NCBI GenBank assembly: GCA_006738865.1
Contig: AP019701.1
Coordinates: 3,096,001 to 3,160,000, forward strand
Direction: 5' to 3'
DNA: 64,000 nt
DNA from: Allostella sp. ATCC 35155
GTDB taxonomy: Bacteria > Pseudomonadota > Alphaproteobacteria > ATCC43930 > Allostellaceae
Shown here: piece by piece, positions 17,161-26,085 of the stretch
How positions within the stretch are numbered: position 1 is the stretch's first letter
How the letters are laid out: each line of letters begins with the position of its first letter
Notes under the pieces: model-generated
Told to the model about the DNA's origin: nothing
What the model saw: the letters and a program-made list of their open reading frames with translations, nothing else
Databases searched by the model: none
Translations under genes and position numbers: made by a program

Positions 17161-18264
17161 CTATCCCCGTCCCGCCCCCAGCCGGCGTTCCAGCCGCTGG
17201 CTGTAGGCCGACATCAGGGCACAGAAGACGAGATAGATGGTGGCGACGAAGAGATAGGCCTCGACATAGAGCCCCCACCAGGCGGAGTCGCTCTTGGCGG
17301 CATTGGCCGATCCCAGCAGGTCGAACATCGCGATGATGAGGACGAGCGAGGTGTCCTTGAAGGCGCCGATGAAGATGTTGACCAGGGACGGAATGACGAT
17401 GCGCAGCGCCTGCGGCAGCACGATCATCCCCATCGTCCGCCAGTAGCCGAGGCCGAGCGAGGCGGCCGCCTCGTACTGGCCGGCGGGGATCGCCTGCAGG
17501 CCGCCGCGGATCGCCTCGGCCATGTAGGCCGCGAAGAACAGGATGAAGGCGATCTGCGCGCGCGCCAGCTTGTCGACGTCGACCCCGGGCGGCACGATCA
17601 GCGGAAACAGCACCACCGCCATGAAGAGCAGGCCGATCAGCGGCACGCCGCGGATCAGCTCGATATAGCCGATCGACACCGCACGCACGATCGGCATGGC
17701 CGAGCGCCGGCCGAGCGCCAGCAGGATCGCCAGCCAGAAGGCCGAGAAGGCGCCGACCACCGACAGGATCAGGGTCAGCGGCAGGCCGCCCCACAGCCGC
17801 GTCTCGACCGGCGCAAGCCCGCCGCCGCCACCGAGCAGCCAGGCGATCGCCGCCACCGCCGCCGCCCAGATGGCGAGCAGGAGCCGGATGCGGCCGGCCA
17901 GCCGGAACGTCCGCGGAAAGCAGCTCGCGACCACCATGGCGAAGAACAGCGCCATCGCCAGCGCCGGCCGCCACTGTTCGTCATAGGGGTACGGCCCGAA
18001 GAGGATCAGCCGCCACTTGGCCTGGAGGAAGGCCCAGCAGGCCCCGTCCCCTTGCAGGCACTGCTCGGAGGTCGCGGGCGCCCACAGCGCGTCGAGCGCG
18101 AGCCAGCGGACCACCCCCGGGAGAAGGGAGACGAGCAGCCACAGGATCGCCAGGGTGATGACGCTGTTGGCGACCGTGCCGAAGAGGTTGCGCCACACCC
18201 ACCGGCCCGCCCGCATCGGCAGGCTCGGCCGGACGGCGCCGGGATATGCGAGTTCGGCCGCCAT
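17161..18264 (-). CDS. aapM: Polar amino-acid ABC transporter permease AapM
   Basis: A 367-residue inner-membrane permease of the general L-amino-acid transporter. It has multiple hydrophobic spans and the EAA-type ATPase-contact loop EAAASLGLGYWRTMGMIVLPQA near residue 275. AapM-type permeases are longer than ordinary amino-acid permeases because of N-terminal spans before the BPD domain, and that is the case here. It starts 3 bp after aapQ and is followed by gntR after 2 bp. No AapP ATPase gene is found next to it. Confidence 0.92.
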   Translation of the reverse strand: MAAELAYPGAVRPSLPMRAGRWVWRNLFGTVANSVITLAILWLLVSLLPGVVRWLALDALWAPATSEQCLQGDGACWAFLQAKWRLILFGPYPYDEQWRPALAMALFFAMVVASCFPRTFRLAGRIRLLLAIWAAAVAAIAWLLGGGGGLAPVETRLWGGLPLTLILSVVGAFSAFWLAILLALGRRSAMPIVRAVSIGYIELIRGVPLIGLLFMAVVLFPLIVPPGVDVDKLARAQIAFILFFAAYMAEAIRGGLQAIPAGQYEAAASLGLGYWRTMGMIVLPQALRIVIPSLVNIFIGAFKDTSLVLIIAMFDLLGSANAAKSDSAWWGLYVEAYLFVATIYLVFCALMSAYSQRLERRLGAGRG

Positions 18265-18267
18265 CCG

Positions 18268-19470
18268 TCAGCGCTCCACCAGCGCGATACGCCGGTTGTA
18301 GAGGTTCATGGCGAGCGCCGTCAGCAGGCTGAGGGTGAGATAGACCGCGACCACGACGGCGATGCACTCGATCGGCCGACCGGTGTCGGCGGTCACGACC
18401 GTGTAGACCCGCATCAGGTCCGGATAGCCGACGGCGACCGCCAGCGAGCTGCTCTTGGTCAGGCTGAGATACTGGCTGGTCAGCGGCGGCACGATGATGC
18501 GCATCGCCTGCGGCAGCACGACGAGGCGCAGCGTCAGCAGCCGGCCCAGGCCGAGGGACTGGGCGGCGTCGATCTGGCCGCGGCGGATGCCGAGGATGCC
18601 GGCGCGGATCGTCTCGGCCATGAAGGCGGCCGAATAGAAGACGAGGCCGAACAGGATCGCCGCGAATTCCGGGCTCATCGCGTGGCCGCCGCGGAAGTTG
18701 AAGCCGCGCAGGGCCGGCAGTTCGAGCGCGAAGGGCGCGCCGCCGGCGAGGAAGACGGCGAGCGGCAGGCCGACGACGAGCAGCAGCGTCGCCCAGCCCG
18801 TGCGCGGCCGGATACCGGTCGCCGCCTGCCGCCCGGCGGCCCAGCGTTGCAGCAGCCAAGCCCCGGCGAGGCCCGCGGCGAGCCCGCCGGCGACCCAGAC
18901 ATGGATCGGGTCGGCAAGGACCGCCGGCAGCAGCAGCCCGCGATTGCTGAGGAAGACCCCCGGCAGCGGCGACCAGGCCAGGCGCGGCGCCGGCAGCACC
19001 TGGGCGAAGGTGATGTGCAGGAAGAGCAGCTGCAGCAGCAGGGGCGTGTTGCGGAAGAGCTCGATATAGCCCCAGGCGAGCTTCGACAGCAGCCAGTTGG
19101 GCGACAGCCGGGCGAGCGCCAGCACCAGCGCCAGCATCGTCGCCAGGACGATGCCGAGCGCGGCGACGTGGATCGTGTTCACCATCCCCGCGAGGTATGC
19201 GCGGAAGATGGTCTGGCCCGGCTGGTAGCCGATCAGGTTCTCGCCGATCTCGAAGCCGGCCGGCTGCCCCAGGAAGTCGAAGCCGAACTCGATGCCCATG
19301 CGCGGCAGGTTCTGCCGCACGTTGCCGACGAGCCAGGCGAGCGCCGCCGCCAGCGCCAGCGCCAGCATGGCCTGCCAGAAGAGCCGGCGGACACCGCGCC
19401 GGTTCCACCAGCGGGAGCCGTCATCGGGAGGATGGGGTGCGGCAGGAAGGGGTTCGGCGATCATGGTCAT
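18268..19470 (-). CDS. aapQ: Polar amino-acid ABC transporter permease AapQ
   Basis: A 400-residue membrane protein paired with AapM. The signature GIEFGFDFLGQPAGFEIGE after the first span and FRNTPLLLQLLF are characteristic of AapQ, and the ATPase-contact loop DAAQSLGLGRLLTLRLVVLPQA is near residue 300. It forms the heterodimeric channel for L-amino acids delivered by AapJ. It follows aapJ after a 56-bp gap that holds a perfect stem-loop and is tightly coupled to aapM. Confidence 0.92.
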   Translation of the reverse strand: MTMIAEPLPAAPHPPDDGSRWWNRRGVRRLFWQAMLALALAAALAWLVGNVRQNLPRMGIEFGFDFLGQPAGFEIGENLIGYQPGQTIFRAYLAGMVNTIHVAALGIVLATMLALVLALARLSPNWLLSKLAWGYIELFRNTPLLLQLLFLHITFAQVLPAPRLAWSPLPGVFLSNRGLLLPAVLADPIHVWVAGGLAAGLAGAWLLQRWAAGRQAATGIRPRTGWATLLLVVGLPLAVFLAGGAPFALELPALRGFNFRGGHAMSPEFAAILFGLVFYSAAFMAETIRAGILGIRRGQIDAAQSLGLGRLLTLRLVVLPQAMRIIVPPLTSQYLSLTKSSSLAVAVGYPDLMRVYTVVTADTGRPIECIAVVVAVYLTLSLLTALAMNLYNRRIALVER

Positions 19471-19481
19471 GGCGATGCGCG

Positions 19482-19509
19482 CCGGGGCCGCCCTCGCAGG
19501 CGGCCCCGG
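19482..19509 (-). other. Intercistronic stem-loop between aapJ and aapQ
   Basis: A perfect 11-bp inverted repeat, CCGGGGCCGCC and its complement GGCGGCCCCGG, around a 6-base loop, placed right after the aapJ stop codon. There is no T-run, so it is more likely an mRNA 3' stabiliser or partial terminator than a full stop. It would raise binding protein over permease expression. Confidence 0.65.
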
Positions 19510-19526
19510 TCGAGCTCAGCCTCTGT

Positions 19527-20549
19527 TCAGCGCCAGTTGGGTGCCCATTGCAGGCCGCCGTCGCGCTCCAGGGCGTTGATGCCGCGCGGCAGCTTGAGCG
19601 GCGAGCCCATGCCGAAGTTGCGCTCCCAGATCTCGCCGTAGTTGCCGACGGCCCGGATGATCTTGACCGTGAAATCGTCGGTCAGCCCCATCTTGGAGCC
19701 GAGGTTGCCCTCGACGCCGAGGAAGCGGCGCACCGCCGGATCCTTCGACTTCAGCATCTCGTCGACGTTGGCCTTGGTGATGCCCATCTCCTCGGCCGTG
19801 ACGAGGGCGTACTGCGTCCAGCGGGCGATGCCGCTGAACTGGGGATCGTTGTCGCGCACCACCGGCCCCATGTGCGACTTGTAGAACAGTTCCTTGAGGA
19901 TGACGTGCTCGCCCGGGTTGCGCAGGCGGCTGCGGCGGGCGGCGAGGAACGGCGGCTCGGACGTCACGACGTCGCAGCGGCCGGCCTCGTACTGGGCGTA
20001 CATGTTGGTGACGTTGTCGACGACCACCGGCGTGAAGGTCATGCCGCGCGGCCGGAAATAGTCGGCGATCTGGCTGTCGATCACGGTTCCCGCGAGGACG
20101 CAGATCGCCGCTCCGTCGAGGCCCTTCAGGTCGGTCACGCCGGCGCGCTTGTGGACCATGAAGCCATAACCCGAATAGAGCGTCGGGCCCACGAAGTCGA
20201 AACCGAGCTCGGTATCGCGGCTCATCGTCCAGGTGATGGCGCGCGCGGCGACCTCGGCCTCGCCCGAGCGGACCGCCGGCATCGACTGGGCGAAGCCCAT
20301 CGGCACGAACTCGACCGCGTCGCCGGACCCGACGGTGGCCGCGGCCAGCGCCCGGCAATAGTCGACGTCGAAGCCTTCCCACTGCCCCTTGTCGTTGAGC
20401 TGGGCGATGGCGACCGAGCCCTCGGCCACGACGCATTTCAGCTTGCCGCGCTGCTTGATCGTCTCCAGCGTCGAGGCGGCGTCCGCCGGCGCGGCGAAGC
20501 CCGCAGCGACCATGACGGCCGTCGCCGCCATCAACATCTTCCTCATCAT
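19527..20549 (-). CDS. aapJ: Amino-acid ABC transporter periplasmic binding protein AapJ
   Basis: A 340-residue periplasmic binding protein with a signal peptide (residues 1-24, cleavage after PADAA). The mature protein reads TLETIKQRGKLKCVV, KGQWEGFDVDYCRALAAA and VAARAITWTMSRDTELGFDF, typical of the AapJ/BztA general L-amino-acid family. GGGAG precedes the tandem ATG ATG at 20549/20546. It lies 55 bp downstream of the PLP decarboxylase gene on the same strand and heads the transporter portion of the operon. Confidence 0.93.
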   Translation of the reverse strand: MMRKMLMAATAVMVAAGFAAPADAASTLETIKQRGKLKCVVAEGSVAIAQLNDKGQWEGFDVDYCRALAAATVGSGDAVEFVPMGFAQSMPAVRSGEAEVAARAITWTMSRDTELGFDFVGPTLYSGYGFMVHKRAGVTDLKGLDGAAICVLAGTVIDSQIADYFRPRGMTFTPVVVDNVTNMYAQYEAGRCDVVTSEPPFLAARRSRLRNPGEHVILKELFYKSHMGPVVRDNDPQFSGIARWTQYALVTAEEMGITKANVDEMLKSKDPAVRRFLGVEGNLGSKMGLTDDFTVKIIRAVGNYGEIWERNFGMGSPLKLPRGINALERDGGLQWAPNWR

Positions 20550-20604
20550 CCCCGATTCTCCCTCAGCTTGGTTGTTGCGTGTCCAAACCTGCGGCGGCCG
20601 GCTT

Positions 20605-21852
20605 CTAGTAGGTCCGTTCCGCCGCTGCCGCCGCCTCCGGGGCGACGCCGCGCGCCTCCTCCACCGATGCCCGGAGGTCGGCGAGGTAGGGTTCGACGAT
20701 GCGATCATGGTTGGGGTTGAGCGCCAGGTGGATGCCCGGCGGCTCGCTCTGGCGCCCGACCAGCCAGCCGCGCCGCCCCATGGCGTCGGCGACGGCGCCG
20801 ATTGCGAGGTTCGGGTCGACCGAGTGGTAGACGAAGATGCAGAGTTCGTGCGGCTCGACCACGGCGAGGCCCGGAATGGCGGTGATGCCCGCCACCAACT
20901 GCTCCTTCGTCGTCATGATCTGCCGCGCCACCCGCAGATAGCCGTCGGCGCCGAGATAGTTCATGACGGCCCAGGCGGCGGCGACCGCGCCGCCGGGGCG
21001 CGAGCCCTGGGTGGTCATGGCGGCATACTTGCCACGCTCCCAGTTGTCGAACTCGAACGAGTGGTACTTCTGCCAGGCCTTGTCGCGGACCAGCATCAGC
21101 GACGCGCCCTTGGCGGTCATGCCGTACTTGTGCAGGTCGGCCGACATGCTGCTGACGCCGGGTACGTCGAACTCGAAGGGCGGAATGTCGTAGCCGAGCT
21201 TGCGCACCCAGGGCGCGAGGAAACCGCCGACGCAGGCATCGACGTGCAGCCAGAGCCCGTGGCGCTCGGCCAGCCGGCCCAGCTCGGCGATCGGGTCGAA
21301 GACGCCGAACGGGTAGTTGGGGGCCGACCCCACGATCATGACCGTGTCGGGCGTCAGGGCGCGCTCGATCGCGCCGACATCGGCCCGCAGGTCGTTGCGG
21401 GTGGTCGGCACGCGCACGACGCGCACCCCGAGATAGTGGGCGGCGCGGTCGAAAGTGGGATGGGCGGTGCGCGGCAGCACGATGGTCGGCCGCTCGATCC
21501 CGCGCTCGGCGCGCGCCTTGTTCCGCGCCGCGAGCACGGCGAGGAAGATGCTCTCCGATCCGCCCGAGGTGAACGCCGCTCCCGCGGAGGGCGGCGCCTT
21601 GAGGAGGTCGAGCGCCATCGCGACGACCTCGTCCTCGAGCTTCTTCAGGCTCGGGAATGCGCGCTGGCCGAGATTGTTCTCCGTCCAGAAGGCGGTATAG
21701 GCCTCCTGCTGCACCCGCATCAGCTCGTCGTCGAGGAAGTAGTAGTAGACGGCCATCCGACCGTCGCGCCAGGAGTAGTCGTCGGCCTTGGAGGCCTCGA
21801 GTTCGCCCTTCAGCTCGGCCCAGGGCCGGCCCTTCTCCGGAATGCTGCTCAC
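20605..21852 (-). CDS. Group II PLP-dependent decarboxylase (glutamate decarboxylase / sphingosine-phosphate-lyase-like)
   Basis: A 415-residue fold-type I PLP enzyme. The cofactor-binding lysine lies in SADLHKYGM, preceded by the HVDACVGGF strand that holds the pyridine-contacting aspartate, and TSGGSESIFLAV is the substrate/cofactor loop. These features match the group II decarboxylases and, within them, the branch close to sphinganine-1-phosphate aldolase and archaeal tyrosine/aspartate decarboxylases. Which amine-forming or retro-aldol reaction it catalyses is unresolved. As first gene of an operon with an amino-acid importer, decarboxylation of an imported amino acid is the simplest reading. 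Divergent from ugpB. Confidence 0.85.
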   Translation of the reverse strand: MSSIPEKGRPWAELKGELEASKADDYSWRDGRMAVYYYFLDDELMRVQQEAYTAFWTENNLGQRAFPSLKKLEDEVVAMALDLLKAPPSAGAAFTSGGSESIFLAVLAARNKARAERGIERPTIVLPRTAHPTFDRAAHYLGVRVVRVPTTRNDLRADVGAIERALTPDTVMIVGSAPNYPFGVFDPIAELGRLAERHGLWLHVDACVGGFLAPWVRKLGYDIPPFEFDVPGVSSMSADLHKYGMTAKGASLMLVRDKAWQKYHSFEFDNWERGKYAAMTTQGSRPGGAVAAAWAVMNYLGADGYLRVARQIMTTKEQLVAGITAIPGLAVVEPHELCIFVYHSVDPNLAIGAVADAMGRRGWLVGRQSEPPGIHLALNPNHDRIVEPYLADLRASVEEARGVAPEAAAAAERTY

Positions 21853-21878
21853 CCTCGCCCCTCCCCATCCGTGTGATG

Positions 21879-21888
21879 TGTGATCACA
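21879..21888. promoter_or_regulatory. Palindrome TGTGATCACA in the decarboxylase/ugpB gap
   Basis: A perfect 10-bp palindrome 27 bp upstream of the decarboxylase start, in a 208-bp divergent region whose ugpB-proximal half is AT-rich by local standards (about 21945-22005). It resembles a regulator operator, perhaps for the GntR protein encoded at the end of the operon. The spacing does not match the CRP consensus. The rest of the gap presumably holds both promoters, but I cannot place them securely. Confidence 0.4.
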
Positions 21889-22060
21889 TGGCGGTGGATC
21901 GTGCGCCGGCCTCCCGCCGGCCGCAAGCAGCGAAATGCCCGCGAAGATACAATTTCGACGGGCGGCATTGGGCCTTCATAAATCTGTCAACTAATGGTTA
22001 TCGTAGCGTCACCGCTCCGAACCACTGTCGCGGCCGATCCACCCCCGAACGGAGACGACG

Positions 22061-23389
22061 ATGATCGCAAGGCGAACGCTGCTCGGTGCCGCCGGCGCCG
22101 CGCTTCTGGCGAGCACCCTCACCCTGGCAGCCGGTTCGGCGGCCGCCGCTCCGCGCGAGGTCCATTTCTGGTACCCGCTCGGCGGCGCCATCGGCGACCT
22201 CATCGTCAAGATGACGAACGATTTCAACGCCTCGCAGAGCGACTACAAGGTCGTGCCGCAGTACAAGGGCTCCTACGACGAGACCTTCAACGCGGCCGTC
22301 GCCGCCTACCGGGCGAAGAAGCATCCCCATCTCCTCGTCGGCATCGGGGCCAGCAGCCTCAACCTGATGCTGTCCGGCGCGATCTACCCGGTCGAGGACC
22401 TGATGAAGGACCACGGCCAGAAGGTCGACTGGTCGAGCTACGTGCAGCCGGTGCTCAACTACTACCGCACGCCCGACGGCAAGCTCCTCTCGCTGCCCTT
22501 CAACTCCTCGACCCCGATCTTCTGGTACAACAAGGACGCCTTCGCGAAGGCCGGCCTGAGTGGGCCGCCCAAGACCTGGGACGAGGTCGGCGAGTATGCC
22601 GGCAAGCTGCGCCAGGCGGGCTTCGACTGCGGCTACACGACCGCCTGGCAGGTCTGGGTCAACATCGACAACTACAGCTTCCTACAGAACGTGCCCGTCG
22701 CGACGCAGCAGAACGGCATGGCCGGGCTCGACACGGAGTTCCTGTTCAACAAGACCCGCGTCGTCCAGCACATCCAGCGCCTGCAGGACTGGGGCAAGGA
22801 CGGCCGCTTCCTCTACACCGGCCGCACCTGGCAGGGCGCGCACGGCGCGTTCTCCGGCGGCAAGTGCGCCATGATGACGGAGAGTTCGGCCGGCTTCGCG
22901 GGCATCCAGAAGGCCGCGAAGTTCCAGTTCGCCGCCAGCTACCTGCCGCATGAGACGGGCGTGACGCCGAAGAACAGCCTGATCGGCGGCGGCTCGATCT
23001 GGGCGATGGCCGGCCACCCGAAGGAGGACTATGCCGCCGTCGCGGCCTATCTCGCCTTCCTGACCTCCACCGACCGGCAGATCGAGTGGCACAAGGGTAC
23101 GGGCTACATCCCGATCACCAAGGCCGCCTACGAGAAGGCCAAGGCCGAGGGCTACTACAAGGAGGCCCCGCACCAGGAGGTCGCCATCCTCCAGCTGATG
23201 CGCGAGGGCGCGACCGAGAACACCCGGGCCGTGCGCCTCGGCAACTACGTCCAGTACGTCGCCGCCATCGAGGACGAGCTGGAGAACATCTGGGCCAACA
23301 AGAAGACGGCCCAGCAGGGTCTCGACGACGCGGTCCGCCGCGGCAACGAGATCCTGGCGCGCTTCGCGCAGCAGAACCGCAAGCGCTGA
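22061..23389 (+). CDS. ugpB: sn-Glycerol-3-phosphate ABC transporter binding protein UgpB
   Basis: A 442-residue periplasmic binding protein for glycerol 3-phosphate or glycerophosphodiesters. The signal peptide (residues 1-30) ends near SAAAA; the mature protein starts REVHFWYPLGGAIGD, and the family marks YKGSYDETFNAAVAAYRA and LPFNSSTPIFWYNKDAF are present. GGAG lies 8 bases before the ATG. First gene of ugpBAE; a perfect stem-loop follows it. Confidence 0.94.
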   Translation: MIARRTLLGAAGAALLASTLTLAAGSAAAAPREVHFWYPLGGAIGDLIVKMTNDFNASQSDYKVVPQYKGSYDETFNAAVAAYRAKKHPHLLVGIGASSLNLMLSGAIYPVEDLMKDHGQKVDWSSYVQPVLNYYRTPDGKLLSLPFNSSTPIFWYNKDAFAKAGLSGPPKTWDEVGEYAGKLRQAGFDCGYTTAWQVWVNIDNYSFLQNVPVATQQNGMAGLDTEFLFNKTRVVQHIQRLQDWGKDGRFLYTGRTWQGAHGAFSGGKCAMMTESSAGFAGIQKAAKFQFAASYLPHETGVTPKNSLIGGGSIWAMAGHPKEDYAAVAAYLAFLTSTDRQIEWHKGTGYIPITKAAYEKAKAEGYYKEAPHQEVAILQLMREGATENTRAVRLGNYVQYVAAIEDELENIWANKKTAQQGLDDAVRRGNEILARFAQQNRKR

Positions 23390-23396
23390 CGCGGCC

Positions 23397-23423
23397 GGAC
23401 GGGAGGGGCCGCCCCTCCCGTCC
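23397..23423 (+). other. Intercistronic stem-loop between ugpB and ugpA
   Basis: A perfect 12-bp inverted repeat, GGACGGGAGGGG and CCCCTCCCGTCC, with a 3-base loop, 8 bp after the ugpB stop. No T-run follows. It probably protects the ugpB message or reduces read-through into the permease genes. Confidence 0.65.
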
Positions 23424-23441
23424 CCGCCCGGACCCGCACCC

Positions 23442-24329
23442 ATGATCGGCAAGAAGGTCGTCTTCCGCAGCCGCGGTCTGCCATTGCTGCTGCTGGCGCC
23501 GCAGCTGCTGGTGATCCTGGTCTTCTTCTTCTGGCCGGCCGGACAGGCCGTCTTCCAGGCCTTCCACCTCGCCGATCCGTTCGGGCAGCATTTCGAGTAT
23601 GTCGGGCTCGAGAACTTCACCCGGCTCTTCAACAGCCCCGAATATTACGACTCGCTCTGGGCGACCGCCGTCTTCAGCTCCGGGGTGGCCTTCCTGTCGC
23701 TCGGGGCGGGCCTCGTGCTCGCCGCCTTCGTCGACCATATCCGCCGCGGCCGCATGGTCTACAAGAGCCTGGTCATCTGGCCCTATGCGGTGGCGCCGGT
23801 GCTGGCCGGCGTCCTCTGGCTCTTCCTCTTCCACCCGATCTACGGCGTCGTCGCCTTCGCGCTGGAGCGGGCCGGCATCGGCTGGAACCCGCTGCTCGAT
23901 TCCAACCAGGCGATGGCGCTCGTCGTCATGGCCGCCGCCTGGAAGCAGGTGAGCTACAATTTCGTCTTCTTCCTCGCCGGGCTGCAGGCCATTCCGCGCT
24001 CGGTGATCGAGGCCGCCGCGATCGACGGCGCCGGCCCGCTGCGCCGGTTCCTGACGATCGTGCTGCCGCTGCTGACCCCGACCACCTTCTTCCTGCTGGT
24101 CATCAACCTCGTCTACGCCTTCTTCGACACCTTCGGCATCATCCACGCCGTCACCCATGGCGGCCCCGGCGGCGCCACCAACATCCTCGTCTACAAGGTC
24201 TTCGCCGACGGCTTCATCGGCCAGGATCTGGGCTCGTCGGCGGCGCAGTCCATCGTGCTGATGGTGATCGTCGTCACGCTGACGGTGATGCAGTTCCGCT
24301 TCCTCGAGCGGAAGGTGCACTACGCATGA
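23442..24329 (+). CDS. ugpA: Glycerol-3-phosphate ABC transporter permease UgpA
   Basis: A 295-residue permease with six predicted spans. The ATPase-contact EAA loop reads [22 protein letters not shown] near residue 190, typical of sugar-type (MalF/UgpA) permeases, and the N terminus has the [20 protein letters not shown] span. Its stop overlaps the ugpE start by 4 bp (ATGA), indicating translational coupling. Confidence 0.92.
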   Translation: MIGKKVVFRSRGLPLLLLAPQLLVILVFFFWPAGQAVFQAFHLADPFGQHFEYVGLENFTRLFNSPEYYDSLWATAVFSSGVAFLSLGAGLVLAAFVDHIRRGRMVYKSLVIWPYAVAPVLAGVLWLFLFHPIYGVVAFALERAGIGWNPLLDSNQAMALVVMAAAWKQVSYNFVFFLAGLQAIPRSVIEAAAIDGAGPLRRFLTIVLPLLTPTTFFLLVINLVYAFFDTFGIIHAVTHGGPGGATNILVYKVFADGFIGQDLGSSAAQSIVLMVIVVTLTVMQFRFLERKVHYA

Positions 24330-25234
24330 TCGAGAACAACCGGGCGCTGGCGATCTTCGCCCACATCATCCTGGTGCTCGGCGTCGCGACCATCGCCTTT
24401 CCGCTCTACTACGCCTTCGTCGGCGCCAGCCTGCCGATCGAGGAGGTGCTGCAGGTCCCGATGCCGCTGGTGCCGGGCGACCGGCTGATCGAGAACATGG
24501 CGGCGGCCTGGGACAAGGGCTCGTTCGGCCGCCAGCTCGTCAACTCGGCGATCATGGCGTCCGTCATCGCCGGCGGGAAGATCGCGATCTCGCTGCTCTC
24601 GGCCTTCGCCATCACCTATTTCCGCTTCCCCTTCCGCACCGCCGCCTTCTGGGCGATCTTCGTCACCCTGATGCTGCCGATCGAGGTCCGCATCGTGCCG
24701 ACCTACGAGGTGGCGGCCAACGCGCTGGCGCCCCTCGCTTGGCTGCTGCAGGTGACGGGGATCGACGGGCTGCTCGGCGGGCGGCTGACGGCGAACCTGC
24801 AATGGAGCCTGCTCGACAGCTATGTCGGGCTCACCCTGCCGCTGATCGCGTCCGCGACCGCGACCTTCCTCTTCCGCCAGTTCTATCTCACCATCCCCGA
24901 CGACCTCGCCGAGGCGGCCAAGATCGACGGCGCCGGCCCGATGCGCTTCTTCCGCGACGTCGTGCTGCCGCTGTCGACGACCAACATCGCAGCACTCGCC
25001 GTCATCCTCTTCGTCTTCGGCTGGAACCAGTATCTCTGGCCGCTGCTCATCACCACCGACCCGTCGATGACGACGGTCGTCGTCGGCGTCGCCCGCCTCA
25101 TCCCCGGCCCCGAGCCGCAGCCGGCCTGGAACGTCGCCATGGCCGGCGGCCTCGTCGCCCTCCTGCCGCCGGTCCTCGTCGTGCTGGTGATGCAGCACTG
25201 GTTCGTGAAGGGGCTGGTGGATACGGAGAAGTGA
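24326..25234 (+). CDS. ugpE: Glycerol-3-phosphate ABC transporter permease UgpE
   Basis: A 302-residue MalG-type permease, partner of UgpA. The EAA loop is [22 protein letters not shown] near residue 195, and [13 protein letters not shown] with the C-terminal [10 protein letters not shown] closing is characteristic of UgpE. No ugpC ATPase gene or ugpQ phosphodiesterase follows: a toxin-antitoxin pair begins 55 bp downstream. The transporter must therefore borrow an ATPase encoded elsewhere. Confidence 0.92.
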   Translation: MIENNRALAIFAHIILVLGVATIAFPLYYAFVGASLPIEEVLQVPMPLVPGDRLIENMAAAWDKGSFGRQLVNSAIMASVIAGGKIAISLLSAFAITYFRFPFRTAAFWAIFVTLMLPIEVRIVPTYEVAANALAPLAWLLQVTGIDGLLGGRLTANLQWSLLDSYVGLTLPLIASATATFLFRQFYLTIPDDLAEAAKIDGAGPMRFFRDVVLPLSTTNIAALAVILFVFGWNQYLWPLLITTDPSMTTVVVGVARLIPGPEPQPAWNVAMAGGLVALLPPVLVVLVMQHWFVKGLVDTEK

Positions 25235-25266
25235 GCCGGTCGGACCCGCGCGCCTTGATGTCGCCC

Positions 25267-25292
25267 CATCACCGGCTATATTGCCGGTGATG
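25267..25292. promoter_or_regulatory. Perfect 10-bp inverted repeat: vapBC operator/promoter
   Basis: CATCACCGGC, a 6-base centre TATATT, then GCCGGTGATG: arms match perfectly. The centre resembles a -10 hexamer, and the right arm ends with the ATG of the antitoxin gene. An antitoxin dimer bound here would cover both promoter and start codon, the usual autoregulation of type II toxin-antitoxin operons. If TATATT is the -10, the transcript would be nearly leaderless. Confidence 0.65.
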
Positions 25293-25592
25293 ACGAACCC
25301 CTCCCAGCGCCGCGCGTCCCAGGAGTATCGCGACCGACTGTCGCGCCGGGGGATGGCGCGTTTCGAAGTCATCGGCCGGGATCGGGATCGGGAACTCATC
25401 CGGGAACTGGCCAGACGTCTTGCCCAGGATGGGCCGGAGGCAACCGAACTGCGCGCATCCGTCGCCCGAACGATCGGGACGGGCGAGTCGCCGAGAGGCG
25501 GCATCCTCCGGGCGCTCCGCCGCTCACCCCTGGTCGGCGCCGAACTGGATCTTGAGCGCGAGCGGACGGCGGGACGCGACGTCGATCTGTGA
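25290..25592 (+). CDS. VapB-like antitoxin
   Basis: A 100-residue protein directly upstream of, and overlapping by 4 bp, a PIN-domain toxin. The stretch GMARFEVIGRDRDRELIRELA looks like a ribbon-helix-helix DNA-binding unit (short strand then two helices), and the arginine-rich C-terminal half would wrap the toxin. ATG at 25290 is chosen because the operator palindrome ends in it; TTG and GTG codons just upstream are alternatives. Assignment rests mostly on context. Confidence 0.75.
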   Translation: MTNPSQRRASQEYRDRLSRRGMARFEVIGRDRDRELIRELARRLAQDGPEATELRASVARTIGTGESPRGGILRALRRSPLVGAELDLERERTAGRDVDL

Positions 25593-26020
25593 CGCGCTAC
25601 CTGCTTGACACGAATATTGTCAGCCATGCGACCAAGGCGGTTCCGTCGCGGCCCCTCGTAGACTGGCTGGAAGCGCAGGCCGACGAAGACCTTCATATTG
25701 CGACGATGACTGTTGCCGAAATCCAGCGCGGCATCCTGCTCATGCCGACAGGACGTCGGCGACGCTTGCTGGAAGACTGGTTCGGGGGCCGCGAGGGTAT
25801 TCTCACGCTGTTCTCCGGCCGAATTCTCGCATTCGATGGACGCGCGGCCCTCGTCTGGGCGCGATTGATGGCGGAAGGAACATCGACCGACCGTCCCCGA
25901 AGCGCGATCGACATGATCATTGCGGCCGTTGCCGAAGTGAACGAATGCGTGGTCGTCACGGCCAACGAACGGGACTTCGCCGGCATACCCTTCGTGAATC
26001 CGGTACGGGCGGGCGCATAG
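25589..26020 (+). CDS. VapC-family PIN-domain ribonuclease toxin
   Basis: A 143-residue PIN-domain endoribonuclease. Acidic residues of the metal site are all present: D7 in LLDTNIVSH, E44 in VAEIQRG, D108 in AIDMIIAA, and N126/D129 in TANERDF. The GTG start at 25589 overlaps the antitoxin stop (GTGA). VapC toxins cleave specific RNAs, often tRNA, when the antitoxin is degraded. The start codon usage and slightly lower GC than neighbours fit a mobile module inserted after ugpE. Confidence 0.88.
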   Translation: MTRYLLDTNIVSHATKAVPSRPLVDWLEAQADEDLHIATMTVAEIQRGILLMPTGRRRRLLEDWFGGREGILTLFSGRILAFDGRAALVWARLMAEGTSTDRPRSAIDMIIAAVAEVNECVVVTANERDFAGIPFVNPVRAGA

Positions 26021-26085
26021 CAATATCGGGCAGGATCACCGATGAGGCTGCGCCGTTCCGGCAGACCGCCTTCACCCTTCACCGC

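Noticed and set aside
16951-19641. 896-residue plus-strand open frame opposite aapM/aapQ/aapJ
   Set aside because: It lies entirely antisense to clear transporter genes, has Arg/Gln/His-rich composition typical of high-GC shadow frames, and no domain.
21872-21888. CRP-like site TGTGA...TCACA upstream of the decarboxylase
   Set aside because: The two halves are spaced by 7 bp rather than the 6 of the CRP consensus; only the TGTGATCACA palindrome is kept.
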